From positions 10,485,574 through 10,549,573 of the forward strand of contig OZ025248.1 in assembly GCA_964019135.1 (NCBI GenBank): a stretch of 64,000 nucleotides of DNA. Direction: 5' to 3'. The DNA is from Arenicola marina. Lineage: Eukaryota; Annelida; Polychaeta; Arenicolidae. A program made the translations under genes and the position numbers. Of this stretch, positions 1 to 10,562 are shown piece by piece. The notes beneath the pieces are model-generated. The model worked only from the letters and a program-made list of their open reading frames with translations, was not told where the DNA came from and made no database searches. Within the stretch, counting starts at the first letter, position 1. Each line of letters opens with the position of its first letter.

Positions 1-1490
1 AAGGCTTACTTGGCTAGAGGGCTCGTTAAGAGGGAGCGATCGCAAGGCCGGAGAGCTGATCAGGCCGGAGGGCTCACTGGGCTGCAGGGCTTACTATACT
101 AAAAGGCTTACTAGGCTAGATGGCTCGTTAGGAGGGAATGCTCACTAGGCTAGAGGGCTGATCAGGCCGGAGGGCTCACTAGGCTGGGTGGCTTACTAGT
201 CTGGAAGGCTTACTAGGCTAGAGGGCTCGTTAGGAGGGAGTGCTCGCAAGGCCGGAGAGCTGATCAGGCCGGAGGGCTCACTGGGCTGCAGGGCTTACTA
301 GACTAAAAGGCTTACTAGGCTAGAGGGCTCTTTGAGAGGGAATGCTCACTAGGCTGGAGGGCTGATCAGGCCGGAGGGCTCACTAGGCTGGGGGCTTACT
401 AGACTAGAAGGCTTACTAAGCTAGAGGGCTCGTTAAGAGGGAGTGCTCGCAAGGCCGGAGAGCTGATTAGGCCGGAGGGCGCACTGGGCTGTAGGGCTTA
501 CTAGACTAAAAGGCTTACTAGGCTAGATGGCTCGTTAGGAGGGAATGCTCACTAGGCTAGAGGGCTGATCAGGCCGGAGGGCTCACTAGGCTGGGGGGAT
601 TACTAGTCTGGAAGGCTTACTAGACTAGAGGGCTCGTTAGGAGGGAGTGCTCGCAAGGCCGAAGAGCTGATCAGGCCGGAGGGCTCACTGGGCTGCAGGG
701 CTTACTAGACTAAAAGGCTTACTAGGCTAGAGGGCTCCTTGGGAGGGAATGCTCACTAGGCTGGAGGGCTGATCAGGCCGGAGGGCTCACTAGGCTGGGG
801 GGCTTACTAGACTAGAAGGCTTACTAAGCTAGAGGGCTCGTAAAGAGGGAGTGCTCGCAAGGCCGGAGAGCTGATTAGGCCGGAGGGCTCACTGGGCTGC
901 AGGGCTTACTAGACTAAAAGGCTTACTAGGCTAGAGGGCTTCGTTAGGAGGGAATGCTCACTAGGCTGGAGGGCTGATCAGGCCGGAGGGCTCACTAGGC
1001 TGGAGGGCTTACTAGGCTAGAACGCTTACTAGGCTAAAGGGCTCGTTAAGAGGGAGTGATCGCAAGGCCGGAGTGCTTATCAGGCCGGAGGGCTCACTGG
1101 GCTGCAGGGCTTACTATACTAAAAGGCTTACTAGGCTAGATGGCTCGTTAGGAGGGAATGCTCACTAGGCTGGAGGGCTGATCAGGCCGGAGGGCTCACT
1201 AGGCTGGAGGGCTTACTAGGCTAGAAGGCTTACTAGGCTAGAGGGCTCGTTAAGAGGGAGTGCTCGCAAGGCCGGAGGGCTGATCAGGCCGGAGGGCTCA
1301 CTAGGCTGGATGGCTTACTAGGCTAGAAGGCTTACTAGGCTAGAGGGCTCGTTAAGAGGGAGTGCTCGCAAGGCCGGAGGGTTGATCAGGCCGGAGGGCT
1401 CACTAGGCTGGATGGCTTACTAGGCTAGAAGGTTCACTGGGCTTGAGGGCTCGTTAGGATGGAGTGCTCACTATGCTGGAGTGCTTACTA
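1..1490. repeat. Hierarchical satellite, 17/102/204 bp
   Basis: The word GATCAGG (or GATTAGG) recurs at about 58, 160, 262, 364, 465, 567, 669, 771, 873, 976, 1079, 1180, 1282 and 1384, which gives a 102-bp period and about 14 copies. Each 102-bp unit is itself six imperfect 17-bp words of the form GGCTNACTAGGCTNGAG. For most of the array A-type units (GCTCGCAAGGCCGGA) alternate with B-type units (GCTCACTAGGCTGGA), giving a 204-bp higher-order period; the last copies are all A-type. The array is cut by the left edge of the window. No gene is seen in it. Confidence 0.93.
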
Positions 1491-1494
1491 GTTG

Positions 1495-1630
1495 GCAGTC
1501 ACTACCCCCCACAATTACCGGTCGTCAGTTTGAGCACCACTACCACCCTCAATCACCGTTCATCAGTTTGGGTGCCACTACCCTCCTCAATCACCGGTCG
1601 TCAGTTTGGGAACCACTATCCCCCTTACAG
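1495..1630. repeat. Short 38-bp tandem repeat
   Basis: Three imperfect copies of a unit containing ACCGGTCGTCAGTTTGGG followed by a CCACTACC run, spaced 38 bp apart. It directly follows the 102-bp satellite and has no resemblance to it. Confidence 0.75.
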
Positions 1631-2027
1631 AAACACTTTTGAATGCATGGCAAGTCCTTTTATATTTAACACTCATTTCCATGTTTCTCAATGATTCCAC
1701 ATATGTGCGGTGAATTGCAAATATCATTAAATCTCTTTACCATATCTCGAGATTGTTTACAAGCGCACATGCTTCAGCAAAATTAATTTAAAGCGTGTGT
1801 CATACGTAATCTAATCGCGATCTGCACCGAAAGTTTAATTTGGCGAGTGTTAACGCTTCGTCTCGGCCGCCTGGTAAGGAGAACAACATTATTATACAGT
1901 GTGCGAATAAAGCTCATGTAACGCGAATTGTATTGTCCATTGCCAATTGCGTTAAGAGTAACAAAACACAACAGACAGCGCAAACTGTGACTGTGAAATA
2001 TTGTTATAACGATAGTTTTTAAAATGT
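1631..2027. other. No gene seen; fragment of a dispersed repeat
   Basis: No supported gene. About 1806-1885 resembles, in reverse orientation, sequence at about 37900-37975 (shared words CTGCACCGAAAGTTTA and TTTGGCGAGTGTT), so it is probably a piece of a mobile element family present elsewhere in the window. Confidence 0.5.
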
Positions 2028-3447
2028 GCTTGCATTGAATTTTACTATTCTTGGAAAGTAAACACGATAGTAAATAAGATAAAGAATGAAACCGCTCAAC
2101 ACCTTTTATTCATGAGTCACATAATAGTAAATATATCTAATTGTATACAGTGTGCGAATAAACCCCATGTCACGCAAGTTGTAGTGTCTATTGCCAATCG
2201 CGTTAAGAGTTACAAACACAACATACAGAGCAAACTGTGACTGAAACCTAAGGTTATTGAAATTTGACATCGCTTAATCATTACGACAATGGTATTGCTA
2301 ATCGCAACTCGCTAATCGCAAGTGAGCAACTCAAGAATGCTAGAATAGTCAGGGAACTATCTGAGGAAACAGTGTAATAGCGATCAACCATTAGTTAATA
2401 TGCTCATTGGGTCCCGGGGGTTTCCAGAGGCTGGCGGGGTTCAGCCGATGACTCCCTGTAGATTTAGATGTCAATATTGAAAGTGTAGTAATGGAGTAAT
2501 CGAGCATGGCATGCAAAGCGTAAGACGCCAAAGACTGTACATGCGGGTTTCTGAGTCATATGATGAAACATCATCAGGCCACATACATCAGATGCAGGGT
2601 CGGATTTATGATTGTGAAAGGGAACGATGCGGTTCAACGCACTCAGGGACTAATCATGCCAGGCTGCTTTATACCTCGTGGTCCTTCCTGCATATCAACT
2701 GCACCCTTCGTAAGTCGATACCTTGTCTAACTCGTCCGAACCCGGCTGTATGTAGGTAATATTCAAGCACAATTAGTATAAAATACACATAACATGATTC
2801 ATATACACAAAAGCAATAAGTTTTACTTGATTCACTCAGAACGTCATTGCGAACATATCAAAGTAACTTGCCATCTACTCAAAGCACCAGCATCGACATT
2901 AAACAACCATACACCAAATACCCCCACTGTGTTTCCGTTACAGATAGGGGTATAGTATCAACGCTCTCTGCAATACCTGGCCACTGAATGCATTCACTGT
3001 ATAGGTGCTCAATATAGAATAACTAAGCTACCTCACGGATGATATAAAGTCTGATCTCCTTACGATAACGAACACTACATGATCGCATATCAAACACAAA
3101 CATTATAATAGATTATTATAGACTATATATATATATATTATAGACTAACAAAGAACACATAACCTTATATCATGGAAATAATATACTACATAAGCCGTTA
3201 TACTACTGAAACGTCAGGCGACCGTGTGTGGTTAGGGACAAACGTGATTGGTGCTGCCCCAATATCGATGACGTCACAAATAGGAAAGTGCCAGAGCACA
3301 CAGCCTGCACTGAGAGAGTGAAGTGGGCGTTCTGAAGGAGAGCTATGTCAAACAAGGTTCTAGACACCTGAAATATATACTTCTGTATAGATAGGATTAC
3401 CGAAACAGTTACAGTAACAATCTTCATCTTGATGAAGAGGAAGGTTA

Positions 3448-3453
3448 TTTATT
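3448..3453 (-). terminator. Poly(A) signal AATAAA of TTC22-like copy 1
   Basis: TTTATT on the plus strand reads AATAAA on the minus strand, 32-37 nt past the stop codon of the 3485-4969 gene. The paralogous position at about 26830 lacks the roughly 20 bp that contain this hexamer. Confidence 0.5.
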
Positions 3454-3484
3454 GTCTTGATGCTTGAAAACCATTCTGGCAGAA

Positions 3485-4969
3485 TTAACCACGCAGCTGA
3501 TTTATTTCATGCCTGTAGCCCTGGTATTCTAGATGGTCCAGAACGCTCCTGACATCCGTTTCTGAACACTCTTTACACATTTTATCGTAATAAGTCTTCA
3601 TGTCTGACATGACGGGATCAAGGACATTTCCGCCTCGTTTTCTTTTAAGTTCGAATCCAGTACTTAGTACTTTTTTAAAGTTCTTGAAACGCGATAGGTT
3701 GGTCTCGAGTCCGTGAGCAATCACAGCTTTGTATTTGTCGAGTGCAGCTTCTAGCTCTCCAAGGTCACGAAGACAATCGCCTTGCAAAGCGTAGTTGACA
3801 GGATCCTGCGAGCCTCCTTCACAACGCGTTGCTTGTTCCAAATACTGCAGCGCCCTCGTGCGGAACTCGTCGCGTCTGTCGCCAGCACCAGACGCGAGGC
3901 GATGGCAAATAAGACCTAGAGTTTGTAGCGACTTGCTACTATACTGCCACTCAACAACTTTTTGTTGATCATTAAAGGCATCATGCAGACAATCCCGAAG
4001 CATGCGTTTTGCTTTGACTGCCTTGAGTATGGTACGTGCTCTGGAGACATATGCATACCAGTTATCTTCGCTTGGGTCTACTTCTAAGCAAATATTCAGC
4101 TGTTTTAAAGCCGCCTCAAACTGGTCTGTCTGACACAGCCATCTTCCGTACGCGATGCGTATATCAGAATCTCGTGGGCGCAGCTTTACAGCTTCTTCGA
4201 AACATTGTGTGGCATTATATTGGACATCCCTCAAATGTATCGTCATTTCTTCTGGCCTGTCATGGTTGACAGCTTGAGTACATAGCTTTCCAACATCGCA
4301 CCAGGCTTCAGCATGGTAAATCTGAGCCTCTGGATCCAGCAAGATGTTTTTGAACAGACCAAGGACCTCATTATACCCATCTGGCACTGAACATTCAAAT
4401 TTGCGTTTCAAGAGTTCTCGACTTTTCAATAAAGCCATATTAAACCTACAGCTTATGCGGTCGCTGCTACTGAAGGTATCTCTACCGAGAAGGAGTGCCC
4501 TCTCATAAAAAGAATACGCCTTCTTACTCACATCTTCGCGGTTTACAGCCTTTTCAAAACCCAACGCATGGCCCTGTTCAGCCAGACATCTTGCTTGCCT
4601 CCCCACCCCCTCCGGGCTGGCGGAGGAGGCGTCGTGCCAGAAATACCTCAGTTTCTTCCTGTAATCATTGGCCGTTGCAGTGTATGGTAGGCTCCTATAG
4701 ACTGCCTCCAGGTTGGCCAAAGCATTTAGATTCTCCGAGTCCTCCTTCAGGACATCGTTGAAAGACTGAATGGCTTCATATTTCTCGCCAGCGTAGTATT
4801 GCAGAGTGCCGATCAAATTGATGATTGATGTCCGATGCAGTTGAGGCAAGTTCGGCAACCAGTGTTTCAGGCGGCGAATTCTCAGCCTCAACTCTTTGGA
4901 GTCTGTAGCGGCTTCAGCTGCTTCCAGGCCCAGAGCAAAGAAACCCGGCGCGTTGAATTCAGCCGCCAT
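3485..4969 (-). CDS. TTC22-like tetratricopeptide repeat protein, copy 1
   Basis: A single-exon 494-residue protein with helical TPR character throughout, for example an NLNALANLEAVYRSL segment near residues 80-95 and CFEEAVKLRPRDSDI near residue 258. The N-terminal third, with NLIGTLQYYAGEKYEAIQSF and the motif RCLAEQGHALGF near residue 132, matches what I recall of vertebrate TTC22 (RCLAEQG-HGF type motif). TTC22 proteins are cytosolic TPR scaffolds of poorly known function, so no biochemical role is claimed. The start is the first ATG after a TATA element about 70 bp upstream; this gives MAAEFN, against MAKFN in the paralogue. The gene is intronless, which suggests a retrocopy origin or an intron-poor lineage-specific family. 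It has a close paralogue at 26854-28281. Confidence 0.85.
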   Translation of the reverse strand: MAAEFNAPGFFALGLEAAEAATDSKELRLRIRRLKHWLPNLPQLHRTSIINLIGTLQYYAGEKYEAIQSFNDVLKEDSENLNALANLEAVYRSLPYTATANDYRKKLRYFWHDASSASPEGVGRQARCLAEQGHALGFEKAVNREDVSKKAYSFYERALLLGRDTFSSSDRISCRFNMALLKSRELLKRKFECSVPDGYNEVLGLFKNILLDPEAQIYHAEAWCDVGKLCTQAVNHDRPEEMTIHLRDVQYNATQCFEEAVKLRPRDSDIRIAYGRWLCQTDQFEAALKQLNICLEVDPSEDNWYAYVSRARTILKAVKAKRMLRDCLHDAFNDQQKVVEWQYSSKSLQTLGLICHRLASGAGDRRDEFRTRALQYLEQATRCEGGSQDPVNYALQGDCLRDLGELEAALDKYKAVIAHGLETNLSRFKNFKKVLSTGFELKRKRGGNVLDPVMSDMKTYYDKMCKECSETDVRSVLDHLEYQGYRHEINQLRG

Positions 4970-5036
4970 GTCAGGAAATGTCTCTAACGCGCAGTGTACT
5001 TCTTTGGCCGTGAAATGTCCATAAGGGTGTTACTGT

Positions 5037-5050
5037 GGTATTTATATACC
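5037..5050 (-). promoter_or_regulatory. TATA box of TTC22-like copy 1
   Basis: On the minus strand this reads GGTATATAAATACC, a strong TATA element about 70 bp before the ATG. The paralogue has GGCATATATATACC at the equivalent position, flanked by the same GGCGG word, so the core promoter was duplicated with the gene. Confidence 0.65.
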
Positions 5051-6373
5051 GCCAGACGTAATAATTCGTGTAAAACGGGATACGTCAACCAGACAACGAG
5101 ACATTTATGAATATATTAGGATGGACCCGGCTCATATTTGCAATAAAAATTGCAACACGAATACCTCATGCCATTAGTTTTCACTTTTAATTTCCATTTT
5201 GCCCCCCTCACCCACGCGACCAACAGAGTCGCCCGCGAACGGGACTTACGAGTTTCGTCTTGACTGCTCAAGCATTCAACGTTCAACGACGTGGACAATG
5301 CGGATGTTCTTTATTTTTAGCGGGTCAAATGAAAATGAAAGCTCAGGTACAGCGTGACGCACTTGGCTTAATAAAACTCATAAGGTATATTATAAAAGAC
5401 GACAAGCCTATAACCGGGGCGTATAGTGAATAATAGTTTTCATATTTTTCGAACATGAGCTTCTTCGCACTTTCGGTTTGAATGGCCATATCTCACCCGG
5501 CGAGAAATGCTGCGCAAATGAAAATTGTTATCAGATTTTGCGCTCAGAGTTGACTGTCGTCACGTACCATCCCTTTGGCCGCGGTGGGCGCCTCGTCGCA
5601 GGTGCTGATGTCAAGGAAACAACCCAACAAACGTTTTACATCTTTTCATCGGCCCACCTACCCCTATAAATCCACATCTTCATCCCCCCTTCCCCTCGCC
5701 TGCCCGCCTTGGGATTCTCCGTCCGTGGGAGCAAGCGTTCCATGCCAGCATTCGGCTGAAAAGTATTCCGAAATTCTGGTGTGCTTGCGTGGTAAGGCTA
5801 CTTTTAGTGGAACAGGTAAACGGTGCATTAAATACCATATGTGCGAAATCCTCGGGGGTGTGGGGGGGGCACTATTATATAAATCTGGTGGGGGAGTTCT
5901 GCTGGTGCCTTGATGCCTGAGAGGGCGGTGGATCATTTGTGATGAAAAATATACCCCTATAGAGCGGATATTTTAAAATTTGGCGGTAAAAAGCCCCGAC
6001 CGAGTGGATTTTGGTAGTGAAGACGGTGGGAGGGGGGCGGGGGGGGCTTCACCGCGGAACCCACCCAGCAACCCAGTAATGTATCAAGCACCCACCCGGG
6101 GCAAAATCTATATTGCAGCAGCGTACACCGCCAAATCTATGCTCGTCTTAAATCACACACACCACGAGATTTATATTGCTTTATCGTACATCGTGAGGTT
6201 TATATAATATACCATTGTACACTATGAAACTTGTATTGTTGCCCCCCTCCCACCTCCCACCTCATATAAATATCACACCACCGCCCTGTGCAAACAGGAC
6301 TTCCACAATCAGGTGACTCGTCCACAGTTCAGAAGACGAAGCACGCGTGATCGGAGACAGGATTTCAAAGTTA
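5051..6373. other. No gene seen; low-complexity patches
   Basis: I see no supported gene. About 6100-6240 has a loose series of units with CGTACA and TTTATATTG words (degenerate, about 35 bp), and there are short G- and C-runs near 5860 and 6030. Confidence 0.4.
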
Positions 6374-6763
6374 CATGTCGAGTTCTTTCCCGCCAGAACT
6401 AAGCCAAGGCGAAATTTATATCAACATTTGCAGAAAACTCGATTGTTTCATTCTATAAATTCAGAAACCTGAGGAACATCGCCGTTTCGGCTGTGGTGTG
6501 GCAAACGTGTCTATCCCGGGACACCACAGAACTCGGTCGCGGCACTGCTACTTATACCAAAGCTTCGCGAAGCACACAAACTGATGACGTTTGCCACTAA
6601 AATGAAAACTTGTGGTAAATTGATATCACGGGCAAGGCTAAGAGACACTATTTGGCAGTCTGGCATGGCTGGAGTATAGACAAAAGAAATCTTGAATGAT
6701 TCAAGGACTGATTCTTATTTGTATTTTGACCTCTTTAGTTTCGGCGGGAAAGAGCTCGACAAG
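6374..6763. mobile_element. Possible MITE with 29-bp inverted ends
   Basis: 6374-6402 and 6735-6763 are inverted copies of each other with few mismatches (core GTCGAG-TTCTTTCCCGCC). The roughly 390-bp span and AT-rich interior fit a non-autonomous DNA transposon. I could not settle a target-site duplication (a TTA is possible), so the superfamily is unknown. Confidence 0.4.
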
Positions 6764-8009
6764 TTTATTAGTGCCATTTCTGCTTTTCGACCAGGAGATA
6801 AATATTCAAACAGGAAAATAAATTAAGACCACGAAAACAGAGAAACAGACTTCAATGAGCAAATAAAAAGTGCTACAAGGCAAATCAGCTCTTTAGATGA
6901 CAAATCAAACTTTTAATAATCAAATGGGATTTCTTAGTATAAATTCTTACATTAGGTAGAAATTGTCTCATCATGGATCGTTTAGAGGGCATATTCAACA
7001 TTATTGGATAATTCTGCCCATTTCATGGCAAGTAACTTCGCACCACATACTTCTGACACAGAAAGTCGCAGGTTAAACCTCAGATAACAATATAACAACA
7101 TCACATCGGCTAACTAGGGTAACGTTGTATTCATAGCCGGTAGGAGTGTTTAAATCAGACCAGCTTCATACATCAACGACAGCGTCACAGAGCGTGCAGG
7201 CCAGTGTCAACCGTGCCTTTGTATAATGCTGATATATGCCTTGTTCTACCTCAGGAAGCTGACCAACGTCAACAAAATCTAACGCAATGGCGAATCATCT
7301 GTTGTGTAAACTGTTCTTCATGGGACCATATGTTGGTCCAGGGAAATGAATACCATTAAAGTTGCCGACGGATTTGCTTCGCTCTCTTTTGACACATTAT
7401 TGGCGTTCAGCCAATGTCTGTGAAGTTATATGCGCATGTAGACTATACATGTTGTCAGAAGTGTTAAAATTATTCAGAACTCAAAACTTAATCGGCTACA
7501 TTTTCTGGAAGTGAAGCTACGTGTAGAAGAGCACGACCCCGTCAGTATGTATATATTGTCGCTATATATAGATAAATTTTATCAACCCGAACGATTCAAG
7601 CAGGCAGTCCTGATGCACTGCCTGTCTACCTTTCATCGCATATAGTCTGTGTTCTCGCATGCGTTCTTCTCAAGCTGTGGACCGCTCATGCTTCCACTTG
7701 CCTTACACAACAGACCCCCCCCCCCCCACCCTCGACCCCTCCTTTTCCTTGCGCCTCCACAGTGGTCGTTAGTTTTACATATTTAGTCTCTTTACTTACC
7801 ACATCCAACCCCCGTTGTCTCCCCCTTCATCCTACCCTTTCCACCCAGTACCCTTGGACGTTTCATTATCCTGAACCCTCCCAAACCTAGCGCCCGGTAC
7901 ACCAGACATTTGGAGCCGCGTTCGAAATTGACATATGTGCAATTGCTTTTATGATATGCTACATTAATTTAATAATATTTGGAATTCATTTAATAAACAG
8001 TCCAGCACC
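6764..8009. other. No gene seen
   Basis: I see no coding, RNA or mobile-element signal that I can support. A long C-run with a CCACCC tail lies near 7713-7740. Confidence 0.4.
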
Positions 8010-8195
8010 TTACGTGAACACGTCCGGACGCCAGCACGTCTTGGAGCTCTCCCGTGTGGAGGTAAATGGACGTCCTCACGTCCGGACGTATCGGCGTCTT
8101 CCCGAAACTCACGTTTTTACGTCCTGACGCCGGGACGTCGATCAGTGAAAAAACCATTGCACGTATTCACGCCCGGATGTCTTCACGTCCCAAAA
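8010..8195. repeat. Cluster of short palindromic words (ACGTCCGGACGT type)
   Basis: Variants of ACGTCCGGACG recur at 8020 and 8077, with related words ACGTCCTGACG and CCGGGACGTC at about 8120-8140 and CACGTC near 8185. The density of self-complementary 10-14-mers far exceeds the surrounding sequence and resembles the clusters at 19310-20195 and 23985-24565, though the word differs. Confidence 0.5.
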
Positions 8196-8521
8196 CGATA
8201 CAATTCGAAATGTGTGTCGTGTATTGCCTTTTGGACAAGCTGACAAGAGAGAGGTTAGGGAGGCACTCAGTCTTGACAGGCAGGCGGCGATGCTTCATAA
8301 TTTTCTCAACAAAGTATTATTACATCACATGATGGTCAACTTGACAAACAGTGGGTTCAGTCTCTACGCGGCGTAATTTGCCTAAGGTAACATGTAGTTC
8401 CGGACAGTTGACATATTTGTGGTTGGAGACTAACGAAGAGTAGTACAGAATCCCTTTCTCTTACAGCCCCCCCCCCCCCCACCCCTCCCACTCATGGGCT
8501 ATACCGTCACCCATGCACCTA

Positions 8522-9493
8522 GCCCTGGTACATGCCTCTCTGCCCACGCCCGTAAACGGAGCTAGTGGGCGCATTTCTTTGGGCCAGGTTCGGTATCCCG
8601 CCCCGGGCCCGCAACACGTGACAGGGAACTTCCGAGTATGCCGATAGGGATATGCCTATTCCAATGAAATGCACACACCGTTCACATCCGGTGCACATTA
8701 AGGCACTGGAACCAACCTACTCTTCATCACCTTTCAATCAGCCGCCATCTTCTCCCGAATGCCCCGTGCTGTTTAGAACGGGGCACATCGGCATACCGAA
8801 TGCATGCGCGCGCATCCATACTCGGGTGAAAGAAGTGTCGGGCGGTGAACCGATGCGTAATGTGCGTATTCGGTCCACCGTAGGGATACACCCGGGGTAC
8901 CAAAGAAATTCGCCCAGTGTGAGAGCCATGCCGCTGAAACGGCCGAAAACAAGAAATCGGCAGAAATCGCGGACCGGTGGCTTAAGTTGAAGTTCATAAC
9001 AGAAAAAATATACAGTGCCTACCCGCCAATGTGCGCCACGACGTTCCTAAAGCTTTTTGGACTTTCGTCGCGCTTTCATTTCTTTGCTTGGTAACGTATT
9101 TTCTTGTAATCCGGGCGATTTTTTTCACCTCTCGCTTCGTTTTGAATGTTCCGCCGCTCGCCGGTAGTAAACAAACTTAGCGTGAGCACTTGTTTGTTGA
9201 CTTCCGGTGAGCGGCGGAGCATTCAAAACGAAGCGAGAGGTGAAAAAAATCGCCCGGATTACAAGAAAATACGTTACCAAGCAAAGAAATGAAAGTGCGA
9301 CGGAAGTCCAAAAAGCTTCAGGAACGTCGTGGCGCACATTGGCGGGTAGGCACGGTATATTTTTTCTGTTATGAACTTCAACTTGAGCCACCGGTCCGCG
9401 ATTTCTGCCGATTTCTTGTTTTCGGCCGTGTCAGCGGCATGGCTCTCACACTAGCTCCGTTTACGGGCGTGGTCAGAGAGGCATGTACCAGGG
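8522..9493. mobile_element. Foldback-type DNA transposon, long inverted arms
   Basis: The ends are inverted (GCCCTGGTACATGCCTCTCT on the left, its complement on the right) and flanked by direct CTA at 8519-8521 and 9494-9496. Inside, about 8919-9180 and 9190-9450 form a nearly uninterrupted hairpin of about 260 bp per arm around a centre near 9183. No transposase is present. A 349-bp element interrupts the left arm only. The 3-bp duplication could fit a Harbinger-like mechanism, but the superfamily is not settled. Confidence 0.8.
8567..8915. mobile_element. Nested 349-bp MITE inside the foldback arm
   Basis: The termini are GGGCGCATTTCTTTGG on the left and, read inward from the right, GGGCGAATTTCTTTGG: 16 bp with one mismatch. 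AGT flanks both sides (8564-8566 and 8916-8918). The undisturbed right arm of the host palindrome preserves the empty site (GCTAGTGTGAGAG when complemented), which confirms that AGT is a single copy before insertion. There is no coding capacity. Confidence 0.85.
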
Positions 9494-9654
9494 CTACCAT
9501 ACACCCACCCACTGTCTCCCTCTGCGGCCCTAACCCACATCACACGTCATACGCATAGTTTACTGTCGTTAACGACGGCGTCATATGACTCCCTTTTATC
9601 TGGGCCCAATGAGTTCAAAAACAACTCACTGGCTGCCCGTATTTCTTGCCATCA

Positions 9655-9905
9655 GGAATATGGTGGTTTTGGTGGGGATGGGTATGAGAGGGGAAGGGGT
9701 ACATTAGTCTGGCGGGTTTCGGTGGGCAGGGGTGGGAGAGCAAGGGTACATCTGGCGGGCTTCGGTGGTCGGGGGGAATGGAGCGGGGCAGGAGTTCAGG
9801 AGTCTGGTGGGTGTCGGTGGGCGGGGGGGGTGCGGGCAAGAGTGCTTAAGTCTGGTGGGCGCCGGTGAGCGGGGGGAGGGGGGGGGGCGTGGGCAGGGTT
9901 TACTT
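9655..9905. repeat. G-rich imperfect tandem repeat
   Basis: Four loose units of about 45-60 bp, each with a CTGG(C/T)GGG-N-TTCGGTGGG-like core and a G-run, ending just before the LTR element. A related stretch (GTGTCGGTGGGTTCGGGG) appears downstream near 19080. The G-runs could form G-quadruplexes. Confidence 0.6.
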
Positions 9906-9924
9906 AGCCCCAGTTCTGTGGCTG

Positions 9925-10513
9925 TGTAGTATTTTGGGAATCTAGACCGTCATAACGGCCAGTTCAGAGCGCCTCGGTTCCCCGTATGGGTGTCGGCAGT
10001 TCTTGGAACAGCCGACGGCCCTTATCGGGAGGAACAGCCTGGCGTGCCCTCGGGCGATGCCCGGGGGGACGCTAGGCTTCGGGATCTGGCTGGCCTAAGG
10101 CCGGCAGATCCAAGGAGGCAGCCGGACACGCCGGACGGATCGGACGCGTGGTCCGTGGATCGGATTATTAACGCAGAACAGCCCGAAAGTAAGTGCAGAC
10201 TTCGCCAGTGTTCACCAACTGGTGAAGTCGAGCCACGGGGTCTGGGAATACCCAGGCCCTATACTATCGGGTTTTAACCTGTTCCTGCGGTTAATCAGCT
10301 GTGTGTATTGTGACGGGTCTCAGACTCAGTGTATAATATGTACATTATATGTTAAGTCGATTTTAGAGACCTCGTGCTATTAAATAAACCCAATCGAACT
10401 GTTATCCCCGTTGTTGTTGCCTCTGTGTCCCCCACGCCACCGATCGAGTGATAACCTGGGAAGCAACGAGAAGTACGATAGTATTTTCTCTTGTGTACTA
10501 GAGAAATACCACA
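9925..10513 (+). repeat. 5' LTR
   Basis: Starts TGTAGTATTT and ends AAATACCACA (TG...CA ends). Contains a TATA-like GTATAATATG near 10331 and an AATAAA at 10383-10388. Differs from the 3' LTR by an extra ACTCAG-type 6-bp repeat near 10322. Confidence 0.95.
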
Positions 10514-10517
10514 GATT

Positions 10518-10535
10518 TGGTGTCCGTGACCACGA
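10518..10535 (+). promoter_or_regulatory. Candidate tRNA primer-binding site
   Basis: TGG starts 4 nt after the LTR end and is followed by TGTCCGTGACC. A TGG at this position pairs with the CCA end of a primer tRNA in LTR elements. Which tRNA is not determined. Confidence 0.55.
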
Positions 10536-10562
10536 TCGGGTTCACCGCGTGGGTGGGACTCG

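Larger units (their letters stand above)
2028..5060. repeat. Segmental duplication, copy 1 (TTC22-like gene plus 3' flank)
   Basis: This block aligns by eye, in the same orientation, with 25430-28370. It starts near the shared word CTTGGAAAGTAAACACGATA (2052 and 25443) and ends in the promoter of the gene. The homology covers the gene and about 1.5 kb of 3' flank with scattered substitutions and small indels, so this is a tandem gene duplication later separated by mobile elements. Confidence 0.88.

Noticed and set aside
9125..9391. Short frames in the foldback palindrome
   Set aside because: They mirror each other in the two arms and have no protein features.
9990..10277. 95-codon frame in the LTR, identical in both LTRs
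   Set aside because: Starts with GTG, and identity simply reflects LTR identity. No domain recognised.
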